DNA of 34,923 nucleotides from CAZCAQ01 sp964563965. GTDB lineage: Bacteria; Patescibacteriota; WWE3; UBA101185; UBA10185. The number at the start of each line of letters is the position of its first letter. Positions within the stretch are counted from its first letter, which is position 1. The notes beneath the pieces are model-generated. The model was not told the DNA's origin and made no database searches. It saw only the letters and a list, made by a program, of their open reading frames with translations. Location of the stretch: positions 1-34,923 of the forward strand of contig CAZLZI010000003.1 in NCBI GenBank assembly GCA_964563965.1, given 5' to 3'. Shown here piece after piece: positions 1 to 8,131 of the stretch. A program made the position numbers and the translations under genes.

Positions 1-30
1 ATAGGTTAAAATAGTACTTGCCAAGTTACT

Positions 31-2667
31 ATGCCACTAAACGGATATACAAACAAAAGAATGTCACGCCAAGGTAGAAAAAGCACTTCAGGACTGCTAT
101 CGTCACTTATAGAACATAAGTTAGTACTGGCAACTTATATTGCCAGTTTTTCACTTTTTGCACTGTTATTTGGTACGATTGCGATTCTTGTTGTTCTTGC
201 TTATTTTGCACGTGATCTTCCAAATCCGAATTCACTTCTTGATAGAGATAACGAACTTTCAACTATAATTAAAGATCGCAATGGTAATCCTATTTATGAG
301 GTTTTTGGGGAAAAGAATCGAAGTATAGTGAAATTTGAGAATGTATCTCCTCACGTCATTCATGCAACATTAGCAACCGAAGACTCGGATTTTTATAAAC
401 ACAAAGGTTATGATTTGCTCGCTTATGCTCGGGCAGTTAAGAATATCGCATTTGGTGAAGGTCTTCAGGGAGGTTCTACACTTACACAACAGGTAATTAA
501 AAACACACTGCTAACACAAGAACGAACTGTGACTCGAAAGATTAAAGAATTTATTCTGTCTCTTCAATTGGAGAATAAATATTCAAAAGATGAGATCCTG
601 CAGATGTATTTAAATGAAACTCCGTATGGTGGGCAAAACTATGGTGTGCTCACTGCTGCAAAATACTATTTTGATAAACATCCCTCACAGTTAACGATTT
701 CTGAATCTGCCTACATTGCAGGTCTTCCACAAAGTCCTAGTAGATATTCTTATTATTCATCTAATCCACAATTAGGGATGGATAGAAAAGACTACGTACT
801 CTATTTGATGAATGAACGGGGTTGGTTAAATAAAAATGGCCAGAGAGAATTTCTAAATAATGAGGAGTATGAAAAAGCCAAACAAGAGAAGCTTAAATTT
901 AAAAGAGCTGTTGCCACATTTGAGGCTCCGCACTTTGTGTTTTATGTCAAAGAATTATTAGAAGATAGATTAGGTAAAGACATCGTTGAACAGGGTGGCT
1001 TACAAGTAACAACAACACTGGATCTGAATATGCAAAAGATGGCTCAAGACATCGTGAAGAAAGAAATAGATGCATCTAAAGGGTTAAATGTTGGTAATGG
1101 TGCATTGGTTGCGATTAACCCTAAAAATGGGCATGTATTATCAATGATTGGTTCTAAAGACTACTTTGCCGATTCCCAGCCACAAGACTGCATCTCAGGT
1201 ATAACAGGAGAAAATAGTTGTACATTTGAACCCGCGTTAAATGTAGCACTTGCAAATAGACAACCTGGGTCTTCAATCAAACCGCTAACCTACATTACCA
1301 TGATTGAAAACGGCTATACTGCTTCATTTCCTTTTTTAGATGTCCCTACAACTTTTATTGGAGATGAAACAAATAATAAGGCTTACAATCCGGTCAACTA
1401 TGATGGCAAATACTATGGAGTTGTATCCCTGCGGAAAGCTTTGGCAAATTCACTCAACATCACAGCAGTTAAAGCATTAAAAATCGTTGGCGTTGACGCT
1501 ATGATTCAGACGGCTGAGAATTTAGGCATAACTACTTTTAAAGACAGATCGCGCTTTGGACTTGCTTTAACTCTTGGTGGTGGTGAAACTAAGTTGCTTG
1601 AAATGACAGGTGCTTTTTCAGCATTCGCCAATAAAGGAGAGTTTCATCAGCCGGTTGCTATCTTAGAGATTAAGAACTCTAAGGGCCAAACGCTCTACAA
1701 ATGGCGAGAATCAAAAGGCAGACAAGCAGTTACCCAAGAATCTGCTTTCATTATCTCTGATATCTTATCTGATGATGGCGCTAGGTCTATGGTATTCGGT
1801 ACTAATAGTTTGTTAAATATTCCGGGGTTTAGAGTTGCTGTAAAAACTGGTACTACAGATGATAAACGTGATAACTATGCCATGGGTTATACCCCGTCAA
1901 TAGTTGTTGGTGTTTGGGTTGGTAATAATAATAATGATCGCATGAATCCTGCAGTGGCTTCAGGGTTAACAGGTGCTTCACCTATTTGGAATAAATTCAT
2001 GACAGCCTACCTTAAAGGTAAAAAAAACGAGCCATTTCCTGTTCCTAAGAATATAAAAAAAGTTGAAGTAGACACACTTACTGGTATGCTTCCCATTGAA
2101 GATGGCACTAGAAGATCAGAGTGGTTTACAGTAGGTTCTGAACCTACAGCCACTAGCAATTGGTATCAAAGGCTTGAGGTGTGTGAAGAAGATGGCAAGA
2201 TTGCTAATGATGCCTGTAAGAATGCAGATAAAACAAAAGTTAAAAACTTTGTAAAAATAATTGCAGAACTGCCTGAGTGGCAACCCTTTGTAGATAGATG
2301 GGTAGAGAAGAACTATAAAGATAAAGAAGAATATTTCCCGCCATCTACTAAATCTGAATTAGAATTTGATGACGATGGTGATGTTGAAAAAGATGTTGAT
2401 CCAAAAATTACATTTCCTGGGCTTAAAGATGGGGATACCCTACCACTGGAGTTTAGGTTGTCTGTGGAAGTTTCCTCCCCTAATGATATTGAATATGTGC
2501 GGTTCTCGGTTGATGGTGATAGTGTTGGAGAAGACAAATCTGTTCCTTATGGTTATACTTTTACCTTTTCGCCTGAACAAGCCGGTGACCATGAGTTTTC
2601 AGTCCGCGCTGAGGATGATGATGGTAGAGAAGGTAAAAAGACAATCAAGCTTAAAATTACAGATTAA
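31..2667 (+). CDS. Class A penicillin-binding protein (PBP1A-like)
   Basis: Bifunctional peptidoglycan synthase acting outside the membrane: glycan polymerisation plus peptide cross-linking. A basic cytoplasmic tail and one membrane segment (about residues 31-60) precede a GT51 transglycosylase domain with the catalytic Glu in ATEDSDFYKH (E117) and the GGSTLTQQ motif (147-154). The transpeptidase domain has SSIK (414-417, nucleophile S414), SLN (474-476) and KTGT (605-608). After it come a short acidic linker and a beta-rich Ig-like domain of about 85 residues at the C-terminus, an accessory module of unknown ligand. Length (878) is normal for the family with an added C-terminal domain. ATG at 61 (MSRQGRK) is an alternative start; neither ATG has a clear Shine-Dalgarno. 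The 3' end overlaps the convergent sortase gene by 11 bp. Confidence 0.95.
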   Translation: MPLNGYTNKRMSRQGRKSTSGLLSSLIEHKLVLATYIASFSLFALLFGTIAILVVLAYFARDLPNPNSLLDRDNELSTIIKDRNGNPIYEVFGEKNRSIVKFENVSPHVIHATLATEDSDFYKHKGYDLLAYARAVKNIAFGEGLQGGSTLTQQVIKNTLLTQERTVTRKIKEFILSLQLENKYSKDEILQMYLNETPYGGQNYGVLTAAKYYFDKHPSQLTISESAYIAGLPQSPSRYSYYSSNPQLGMDRKDYVLYLMNERGWLNKNGQREFLNNEEYEKAKQEKLKFKRAVATFEAPHFVFYVKELLEDRLGKDIVEQGGLQVTTTLDLNMQKMAQDIVKKEIDASKGLNVGNGALVAINPKNGHVLSMIGSKDYFADSQPQDCISGITGENSCTFEPALNVALANRQPGSSIKPLTYITMIENGYTASFPFLDVPTTFIGDETNNKAYNPVNYDGKYYGVVSLRKALANSLNITAVKALKIVGVDAMIQTAENLGITTFKDRSRFGLALTLGGGETKLLEMTGAFSAFANKGEFHQPVAILEIKNSKGQTLYKWRESKGRQAVTQESAFIISDILSDDGARSMVFGTNSLLNIPGFRVAVKTGTTDDKRDNYAMGYTPSIVVGVWVGNNNNDRMNPAVASGLTGASPIWNKFMTAYLKGKKNEPFPVPKNIKKVEVDTLTGMLPIEDGTRRSEWFTVGSEPTATSNWYQRLEVCEEDGKIANDACKNADKTKVKNFVKIIAELPEWQPFVDRWVEKNYKDKEEYFPPSTKSELEFDDDGDVEKDVDPKITFPGLKDGDTLPLEFRLSVEVSSPNDIEYVRFSVDGDSVGEDKSVPYGYTFTFSPEQAGDHEFSVRAEDDDGREGKKTIKLKITD

Positions 2668-3190
2668 TTTGTTTTGCAATTACAACTAATCTCTTTGAAT
2701 CCAGAAACCCTGAACACGTGAATAAAGTTAATCGCGCATCTGTAGTTGGATTCAATATGTGTGTTTGATCTGGGGTAACTGTGTAGATGTTTGTAATTGC
2801 ATACGTAATAGCTTTGCCTCTTGTGAGTTGGATTTCTATCTTATCCCCGATTTTTGTTTTGTTTAAATCACCAAGAAGACTTTTAAAATTATGCCCGTAA
2901 ATAACTGTATTACCTTTTTGTCCCGGTAAAACAGAATTCTGAAGATAGACCAAACTGTTTTCAGGATAAACCCACGTATCTTTAGTAGTGGTGATTGGAG
3001 AGTTTAAAGCTATTGAACTTATAGTTAACTTAATGGGCATTTCTGGTTTACTTTGTATGTGTTGCACAGACTGTTCTGCAGCATATGTGGTTGGGAGTAC
3101 TCTGTACCTGATATATACTTCAGCTGCCCCCTTTGTTAGGGGTACAACTGAAAGTATAAGTAAAAGAATACCAAGAAAATTAGTCTTCAT
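2657..3190 (-). CDS. Sortase, class E/D-like transpeptidase
   Basis: Membrane-anchored cysteine transpeptidase that should attach LPxTG/LAxTG-type proteins to the cell surface. Counting from the chosen ATG at 3190 (MKTNFLG), an N-terminal signal-anchor helix covers about residues 4-22. The catalytic triad is visible: His100 in VIYGHN, Cys159 in TLFTCSG and Arg167 in SKRLVV. At 177 residues it is a minimal sortase. An in-frame ATG at 3220 would add ten residues inside the upstream gene; I prefer 3190 because it gives a normal signal anchor and overlaps the upstream stop by 11 nt, the pattern expected of translational coupling. The gene directly upstream encodes a protein with a LASTG sorting signal, so the two look like an enzyme-substrate pair. 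The class is inferred from the motif style and the neighbouring LAxTG-type signal. Confidence 0.9.
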   Translation of the reverse strand: MKTNFLGILLLILSVVPLTKGAAEVYIRYRVLPTTYAAEQSVQHIQSKPEMPIKLTISSIALNSPITTTKDTWVYPENSLVYLQNSVLPGQKGNTVIYGHNFKSLLGDLNKTKIGDKIEIQLTRGKAITYAITNIYTVTPDQTHILNPTTDARLTLFTCSGFLDSKRLVVIAKQINL

Positions 3191-3818
3191 CTTTTTGTGA
3201 TTTTTTGAGTTTAAGAGCACCTATTGTAAACAGACCAGAAGATAGACCAAAGTAGAGTGCAATATCTCCTAAGTTACCAGTACTAGCAAGTGTTGAAAGA
3301 CCTAATACTTGCCCAAAAGGACCCCCTATCCCACCGATTCTCATGTCATCCTCATCGTCATCGTCATCGTCATCATCGTCGTCGTCATCGTCGTCGTCAT
3401 CGTCATCCTCTTTGCATTGATATGCCTCGTTTTTGACAAGGTATGGAGCTTCTTGAAGTCCCCAAGCAGTACCGTTTGGTACAAAAATCCATCCAAGCCC
3501 AACCATTTCATCAATTTGATTGAGACTCAAGTTTGATACTTTCCACCAATTCGACTGGATACCAGCCCCATTAGTAGGACAGAAACACTGCATTAGGGTT
3601 TCTTCCGATAAGATATAGACCGTGTCACTTCCGGTATAAGTGCCTGTATTTCCTGGAATACCATGGATTCCTGTGGGATAGAAGACTTTTTGAGTCCCTT
3701 GAGGCGCTAAACAGCGTGGAAAGCTAGGAATTGTAATCCCCTGCTCTTGTGCATACGCAACGTTTAAACTAGTTATGGCAGTAAATATGAAGGCGATTAA
3801 CATTAGCCTGCTTTTCAT
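3180..3818 (-). CDS. Secreted LASTG-type sortase substrate with poly-Asp tract
   Basis: Exported surface protein of unknown function. A signal peptide occupies residues 1-23 (cleavage after AYA). The body (about 24-136) contains five Cys and many aromatic residues and matches no fold I recognise. It is followed by 18 consecutive Asp residues (138-155, flanked by Glu), encoded by mixed GAT/GAC codons, then a Gly-rich spacer. The C-terminus is a full sorting signal: LASTG at 177-181, a hydrophobic helix, and a charged tail KLKKSQKDED. The downstream sortase starts inside this gene's end. A good promoter lies just upstream (TTGCAT, 17 nt, TACTAT). The acidic tract could be a divalent-cation-binding or spacer segment; that is a guess. 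Confidence 0.88.
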   Translation of the reverse strand: MKSRLMLIAFIFTAITSLNVAYAQEQGITIPSFPRCLAPQGTQKVFYPTGIHGIPGNTGTYTGSDTVYILSEETLMQCFCPTNGAGIQSNWWKVSNLSLNQIDEMVGLGWIFVPNGTAWGLQEAPYLVKNEAYQCKEDDDDDDDDDDDDDDDDDDEDDMRIGGIGGPFGQVLGLSTLASTGNLGDIALYFGLSSGLFTIGALKLKKSQKDED

Positions 3819-3860
3819 TGATTACCCTTTCGTAGGAACAAATACTCGGCAGGTGAGCCT

Positions 3861-3889
3861 ATAGTAGCATTAGGTCCATAATAATGCAA
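3861..3889 (-). promoter_or_regulatory. Promoter of the sortase-substrate/sortase pair
   Basis: Minus strand reads TTGCAT, a 17-nt spacer, then TACTAT preceded by TGC, giving an extended -10. Transcription should start near 3854, leaving a leader of about 36 nt with a weak AAAGG Shine-Dalgarno ahead of the ATG at 3818. Confidence 0.65.
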
Positions 3890-3893
3890 CCTG

Positions 3894-3902
3894 TGTTATT
3901 AT
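3894..3902 (+). promoter_or_regulatory. Extended -10 promoter, probably leaderless, for the exonuclease gene
   Basis: TGTTATTAT is an extended -10 element (TGn plus TATTAT). No good -35 is visible. The hexamer ends 7 nt before the ATG at 3910, so transcription should start at or next to the first base of the start codon. There is no Shine-Dalgarno. Confidence 0.5.
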
Positions 3903-3909
3903 ATTCTGT

Positions 3910-4554
3910 ATGTTTGATGTTTCTAGCCTTGTTTCAACCCCAATAGAAGATTTAAAATTTTCCATTATTGATACAGAGACCACAGGGATGAATGCCGCCC
4001 ATAATCGCATTGTTGATATCGCAATAGTAACCGTTCAACAAAATAAAATAATTGCTACATGGGAAACACTACTTGATCCTAAACAAGATATTCCTTTTTG
4101 GATCACAAACTTTACACACATTAGAAATAGTCATGTCAAAGGTAAGCCTACATTTAATGAAGTGTGTGAAGAAGTTTATCAACGGATAGAAAATACAATT
4201 ATAGTTGGCCACAATGTTGGATTTGACTATGCCTTTTTAGTACATGAGTTTGGTAGAGTTGGAAAGAAGCTAGCATTGCCAAAACTGTGTACAGTATTAC
4301 TAGGTAGAACATTTCTTGGGGACTTGCCTCGTTTTGGACTTGATTCTTTGATTGATTATTATCAGCTTACAGTTGAAAATAGACACCGAGCCTTTCCAGA
4401 TGCCTATGCTACGGCGCTTATCTTCTTAGATTTTCTAGCAAAGGCTAAAGAGAACTTTAACTCAAAAACATTTTATGATATCCAGCGCCTGCAAAAGACT
4501 AAGAAATATAAATCAATAAATAGAGGGGAAAGTCTTTTTGATGAAAAGTCTTAA
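3910..4554 (+). CDS. DnaQ-like 3'-5' exonuclease (DEDDh family)
   Basis: Metal-dependent 3'-5' exonuclease of the DNA polymerase III epsilon type, in the cytoplasm. The four acidic residues and the His of the DEDDh signature are visible: D21 and E23 in IIDTETTG, D106 in GHNVGFDYAFL, and H159 and D164 in HRAFPDA. At 214 residues it is essentially the nuclease domain plus a short basic tail, without polymerase or helicase fusion. It could be the replicative proofreading subunit or a stand-alone repair or RNA-processing nuclease; sequence alone does not separate these. It is transcribed alone, divergently from the sortase-substrate gene, and its last 42 bp overlap the convergent end of the glycan operon. 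Confidence 0.9.
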   Translation: MFDVSSLVSTPIEDLKFSIIDTETTGMNAAHNRIVDIAIVTVQQNKIIATWETLLDPKQDIPFWITNFTHIRNSHVKGKPTFNEVCEEVYQRIENTIIVGHNVGFDYAFLVHEFGRVGKKLALPKLCTVLLGRTFLGDLPRFGLDSLIDYYQLTVENRHRAFPDAYATALIFLDFLAKAKENFNSKTFYDIQRLQKTKKYKSINRGESLFDEKS

Positions 4555-5799
4555 AGTAAACCAGAAGTCATCTGGTTGTTTTACCAGAACTATCTTATTC
4601 TCCCCCTCTTTTACAAGTATAGTCTGATCCATGTACCCATCTGATGAGATGCGTACAGTCGGTGCATCATATACATACATTAAGTCAACTACTCCATTGT
4701 CATTTGAGCGAAGTGGTTTGCTGTCTTGATATATAGTAAGATTAATTATAGGCTCACTTAATTCATTTACTGCTCTTAGTCTTACTTGTTTAGGCTTGAA
4801 GAAATCAGTTAAGACATCTACTGCCAGTCTTTTTTTATCATAATCCCAAATTTGGGTAGAACCACCAACATTAACCCAGTAATTAAGCCCTACAAGATAC
4901 TCATTCTTAGAAAGCAGTGTAAGTGCTTCTTTAAGCCATTCTGCTTGTTGGGCTTCAGTCATATCCCCATGGATGTCGGGAATAGGTGCTCCGAACTCTC
5001 CAAGCACAACTTTTGTGTTAGAGTCCTGGCCATACGCCGTTACATCATTATTGAGTCTGACTGGCGAATATACATAGTGATCTACAACCATCAAATCGCC
5101 AAGTCTATCTGAAGTTTCTTCGTCCATTATAAGCTCTGCCACATCACCATTCATTGAGTAGTAGTTTGTCTCAACTGACTTGTTTATAAGAGAGAATGCC
5201 GCTTTAGCTTTGATGTCCAAAGCTACTAAAAAGTCTCTATAGGCTTGGGTTTGTTCATCACTTTGGTTTTGTCTAGGATCGCCAGGTCCACCATTTTCAC
5301 ATTCAGGACAAGCTGTAAAGATATCCCCATCTTCAAAGAGAGTAGGGTTTTGCGTAATAAACTCGTGTGTTTGTGCGATGTGTTGTTGTCTACTAATGCC
5401 TTCATAATCAAACCACTCCTCCCAACCGGAGAAATTTCCTCTAAACCAAACTTTCAATTTATGCTTTCTGGCTGACTCCACCCAGCGAGTTAAGAAAGGG
5501 ATAAATTCATCATCATATGGTGTTCCCAAAGCAATATGAGTTGCTCCTGTTGCGGCAATATTTGAAACCATCATATCAATATCAGCATCAAATTCAGGTT
5601 TATCAAGCTTTTCCCGCGCTATGTCGCGAGTGTACTTCATAGCATCAATTGCTTGTACTTTCCAGATCCTTTTAACTGTCAATGGCTGTGCAAAGCTTTT
5701 TATGGGTTTGCTATGTAATATGACTTTTCCTATAACAAAGAACACCGCTAACGCAAGTAAGTTCAAACATATTAAAGTTGTAAGTCGATAGACATTCAT
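4513..5799 (-). CDS. Membrane-anchored glycoside-hydrolase-like TIM-barrel protein
   Basis: Probable extracytoplasmic glycosidase, last gene of the glycan operon. One N-terminal membrane helix (about 8-28) is followed by a domain resembling the (beta/alpha)8 GH5/clan-A style: an alternating helix/strand pattern, a Glu in CPECENG (E166/E168) as candidate acid/base and E268 in VVLGEFG as candidate nucleophile, separated by about 100 residues as is usual for this clan. A small beta-rich domain (about 340-415), resembling a carboxypeptidase-regulatory/Ig-like module, ends the protein. Start overlaps the methyltransferase stop by 4 nt (ATGA). In polysaccharide operons such enzymes often trim or release the polymer; the substrate is unknown. 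The family assignment rests on motif pattern, not alignment. The last 42 bp overlap the end of the DnaQ-like gene on the other strand. Confidence 0.65.
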   Translation of the reverse strand: MNVYRLTTLICLNLLALAVFFVIGKVILHSKPIKSFAQPLTVKRIWKVQAIDAMKYTRDIAREKLDKPEFDADIDMMVSNIAATGATHIALGTPYDDEFIPFLTRWVESARKHKLKVWFRGNFSGWEEWFDYEGISRQQHIAQTHEFITQNPTLFEDGDIFTACPECENGGPGDPRQNQSDEQTQAYRDFLVALDIKAKAAFSLINKSVETNYYSMNGDVAELIMDEETSDRLGDLMVVDHYVYSPVRLNNDVTAYGQDSNTKVVLGEFGAPIPDIHGDMTEAQQAEWLKEALTLLSKNEYLVGLNYWVNVGGSTQIWDYDKKRLAVDVLTDFFKPKQVRLRAVNELSEPIINLTIYQDSKPLRSNDNGVVDLMYVYDAPTVRISSDGYMDQTILVKEGENKIVLVKQPDDFWFTLRLFIKKTFPSIY

Positions 5800-6497
5800 C
5801 GTTTAAATGCTTTGATCCCCGTACTAACCGGAAACATGGGGTCGTAAGTATCAAGCAAAGCAAGTGTTGGTAATTCTTCTTGTGCAAGACCTATCCAGAA
5901 AGCCCAGCCTGCAAGTGCATTCCCAAATGGTGTAATATCTACATTTGCTTTGCCAAAATGCTGTCCAAACATGTTCTTACACCCTGCTGGTGTTAAACGC
6001 CAATTATCATTGTCTGCTCCTGAATCAGGATCTATTCTTGAGAGTGCTGGAAAAGTAGCAATGAGTACTCCCCCTTGTCTAAGAATTCTATGACATTCTT
6101 TAAGAGCACTGTTTAGATCATCTATTAAGTGAAATGTTTGAGTGACGATCAATGTATCATAACTATTATCCATAACATTTGTCAGATTTCGCATATCACC
6201 AATTAATGTGGCATCTTTATTACTTGCAACAATATCAAGTATTGTTTTGCTTGTTATATTGCTGTTGTGTAATTTATTGAGGTAGAGAGGAGCTTGTACT
6301 TCTAGACAATCTCCTTTAATCAAATCTTTGCAGCTCATAACAAACTTTTCGATGTAATACCTATCCGTGGGAGTTCCTCTATCAAAGCCGAATCTATTAC
6401 TTAATGGCTCTGTTGTAAAAGAGGCAAAATATTGAGCAGGCCCTTCAAGTTTCCTATTTAGAGACCATCTTACTTTTCTTAGTACTTTTTTTATCAT
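5796..6497 (-). CDS. Class I SAM-dependent methyltransferase
   Basis: Methyltransferase likely to modify a sugar or glycan intermediate. The fold is recognisable from LIGDMRNL (motif II-like acidic strand), SYDTLIVTQTFHLIDD (motif IV/post-IV) and the helix-strand CHRILRQGGVLIATFP typical of motif VI. The tail, with WRLTPAGCKNMF and PFGNALAGWAF, resembles a subfamily I associate with glycosyltransferase and polysaccharide-deacetylase clusters. The usual Gly-rich motif I is degenerate (DCLEVQAPLY where EVGxG would be expected), which is common in that subfamily. It overlaps both neighbours by 4 nt, so its expression is tied to the glycan operon. The acceptor is not predictable. Confidence 0.82.
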   Translation of the reverse strand: MIKKVLRKVRWSLNRKLEGPAQYFASFTTEPLSNRFGFDRGTPTDRYYIEKFVMSCKDLIKGDCLEVQAPLYLNKLHNSNITSKTILDIVASNKDATLIGDMRNLTNVMDNSYDTLIVTQTFHLIDDLNSALKECHRILRQGGVLIATFPALSRIDPDSGADNDNWRLTPAGCKNMFGQHFGKANVDITPFGNALAGWAFWIGLAQEELPTLALLDTYDPMFPVSTGIKAFKR

Positions 6498-8131
6498 TTT
6501 TGATTATCAAACCTTTCTAATAAATTTAAATGCTTTACATACTCTGGCTTTAGTTCATATATATCAGCAAATGGAAAAGATTTCACTTTATTATATTTAC
6601 TAAACCCTTTTGTTCTGCTTACTGCTTTCCAAGTTAGATCATTATCATCAAACGTTCGCATAATAATCCATCGTGCCCATCTATCTGGTATTGCTGTTGC
6701 ACTTTTCCAATAGAGACCGGTTCCCTCATGAATGAACCTTTTCATAGGCAATCTTGATGAAAAAACGATAGCATCATGTGATGCTGCAGATATTAACACA
6801 TACCCCTGTTTATTACCCGCATTTTCATATAACCATGAACTTACCTCAGACACATTCTTTTGGCTTGAACCAAAACGCGCATCATCTATAGTAACGGCGT
6901 CCCCACTATACAAAGAAATAAACAACACAAACATGAGTGTACCAACTAGCGGGATTCTAAGGTGCTTCAATCTATCTATAAACAGCCCCGCAAAAACAGC
7001 GATTGAAGGTAGCATCATAATACCGTATCTAATGTTAAACCAAGATGTTCCGGACAGACCTGCAATAAACAACACCGAGTGGCCAAAGAAGAGGGCTATG
7101 ACATTAAAGATAAACGGAGCTAATAACACCAAGCCGCCAATTTTCATCACAGTTTTAAGCTTTCGATCAAAGAAAGAAAGGATTAAGCCTCCAATACCTA
7201 GCAACATAGCATAAGCATTTGAATTATAGACAGTGGCGTACCAGTAGAATTTAAGAGACAACCAAAGATCGTATTTTGTTTGTAGCACACCGGCTTTTTC
7301 CAACTGATCTTGCTGTGCTTTGGCAGAAAATGGCCCAAGTATAAAGTACAGTGGGTCTTTGAAAATTACTAAATTCCATAACACCCACAAAAAAATACCA
7401 AAAGAGGCAAGTGTTAAAAATAGAACCAATTTCCCTTCTATTTCATAAAATTTAGTTTTGAGTTTTAACGCATAGTGCTTCAGTGGTTGCTTAAAGTTGT
7501 TTGTTTCAAACTCTTCTTCAAAGAAAATTCTAATGCAGATCAAGCCAACAGCCCATAACATTAAAAACCATCCGTCATATCTTACAAGGGACGCAAGCAT
7601 AATCCAGAAAGATGCTTTGATGAGTCTATTATTATCATAGTGTTTGTACCACAGGAGGAATTCATATGCCCCAAGTGTCATAGTTGCAAGCAATAGTAAT
7701 TCAGTCATGGCGGTGGATTGTAGATAGAGTGTATTGAGGTTTACTGCAAAGACTAAAACACCAATAATTCTCCCTAAGACTCCAGCACCTAATTCTTTAA
7801 GTATCAAATAAATACAAATACTCACTGCAAGATAAGAGAACATAGAAACAATTGCCCCCGCAAGTCCTGAATGCCACATAAAGTCATTCCAGATTGTTGG
7901 GACCATAAGTAAATGTGGTAAAGGTAGCCATACTGAACCTAGTTGTGCAAATCCAGGTTTTAGCCCTTCGACAACTCGCCTGCCTATATTAAGGTGCGAT
8001 CTAGCATCATTGTAAGCAAGACCAATACCATTGGTATAGAAGATATAAAACGTATAGATTGAGACGATGGTGAGAACCACAATCAGTAGTCGAAATATGA
8101 ACTTTTCATTAAGAAGTTTATGAGTTTTCAT
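6494..8131 (-). CDS. GT-C fold membrane glycosyltransferase (GT39/ArnT-like)
   Basis: Polytopic membrane protein of 545 residues with roughly ten to twelve hydrophobic helices. After the first helix an extracytoplasmic loop contains YNDARSHLNIGRRV and then LGSVWLPLPHLL, the Asp-containing first-loop pattern of dolichyl/undecaprenyl-phosphate-sugar-dependent GT-C enzymes (PMT, ArnT, GT83 types). Such enzymes transfer a sugar from a lipid carrier outside the membrane. The C-terminal about 130 residues form a soluble extracytoplasmic domain. It overlaps the upstream GT-C-like gene by 14 nt and the methyltransferase by 4 nt. The acceptor is unknown; within this operon the nascent glycan is the simplest candidate. 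Confidence 0.8.
   Translation of the reverse strand: MKTHKLLNEKFIFRLLIVVLTIVSIYTFYIFYTNGIGLAYNDARSHLNIGRRVVEGLKPGFAQLGSVWLPLPHLLMVPTIWNDFMWHSGLAGAIVSMFSYLAVSICIYLILKELGAGVLGRIIGVLVFAVNLNTLYLQSTAMTELLLLATMTLGAYEFLLWYKHYDNNRLIKASFWIMLASLVRYDGWFLMLWAVGLICIRIFFEEEFETNNFKQPLKHYALKLKTKFYEIEGKLVLFLTLASFGIFLWVLWNLVIFKDPLYFILGPFSAKAQQDQLEKAGVLQTKYDLWLSLKFYWYATVYNSNAYAMLLGIGGLILSFFDRKLKTVMKIGGLVLLAPFIFNVIALFFGHSVLFIAGLSGTSWFNIRYGIMMLPSIAVFAGLFIDRLKHLRIPLVGTLMFVLFISLYSGDAVTIDDARFGSSQKNVSEVSSWLYENAGNKQGYVLISAASHDAIVFSSRLPMKRFIHEGTGLYWKSATAIPDRWARWIIMRTFDDNDLTWKAVSRTKGFSKYNKVKSFPFADIYELKPEYVKHLNLLERFDNQK

Noticed and set aside
3309..3536. Ile/Val-rich open frame antisense to the Asp tract.
   Set aside because: It is the mirror of GAT/GAC codons. 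There is no ribosome binding site and the sense protein is convincing.
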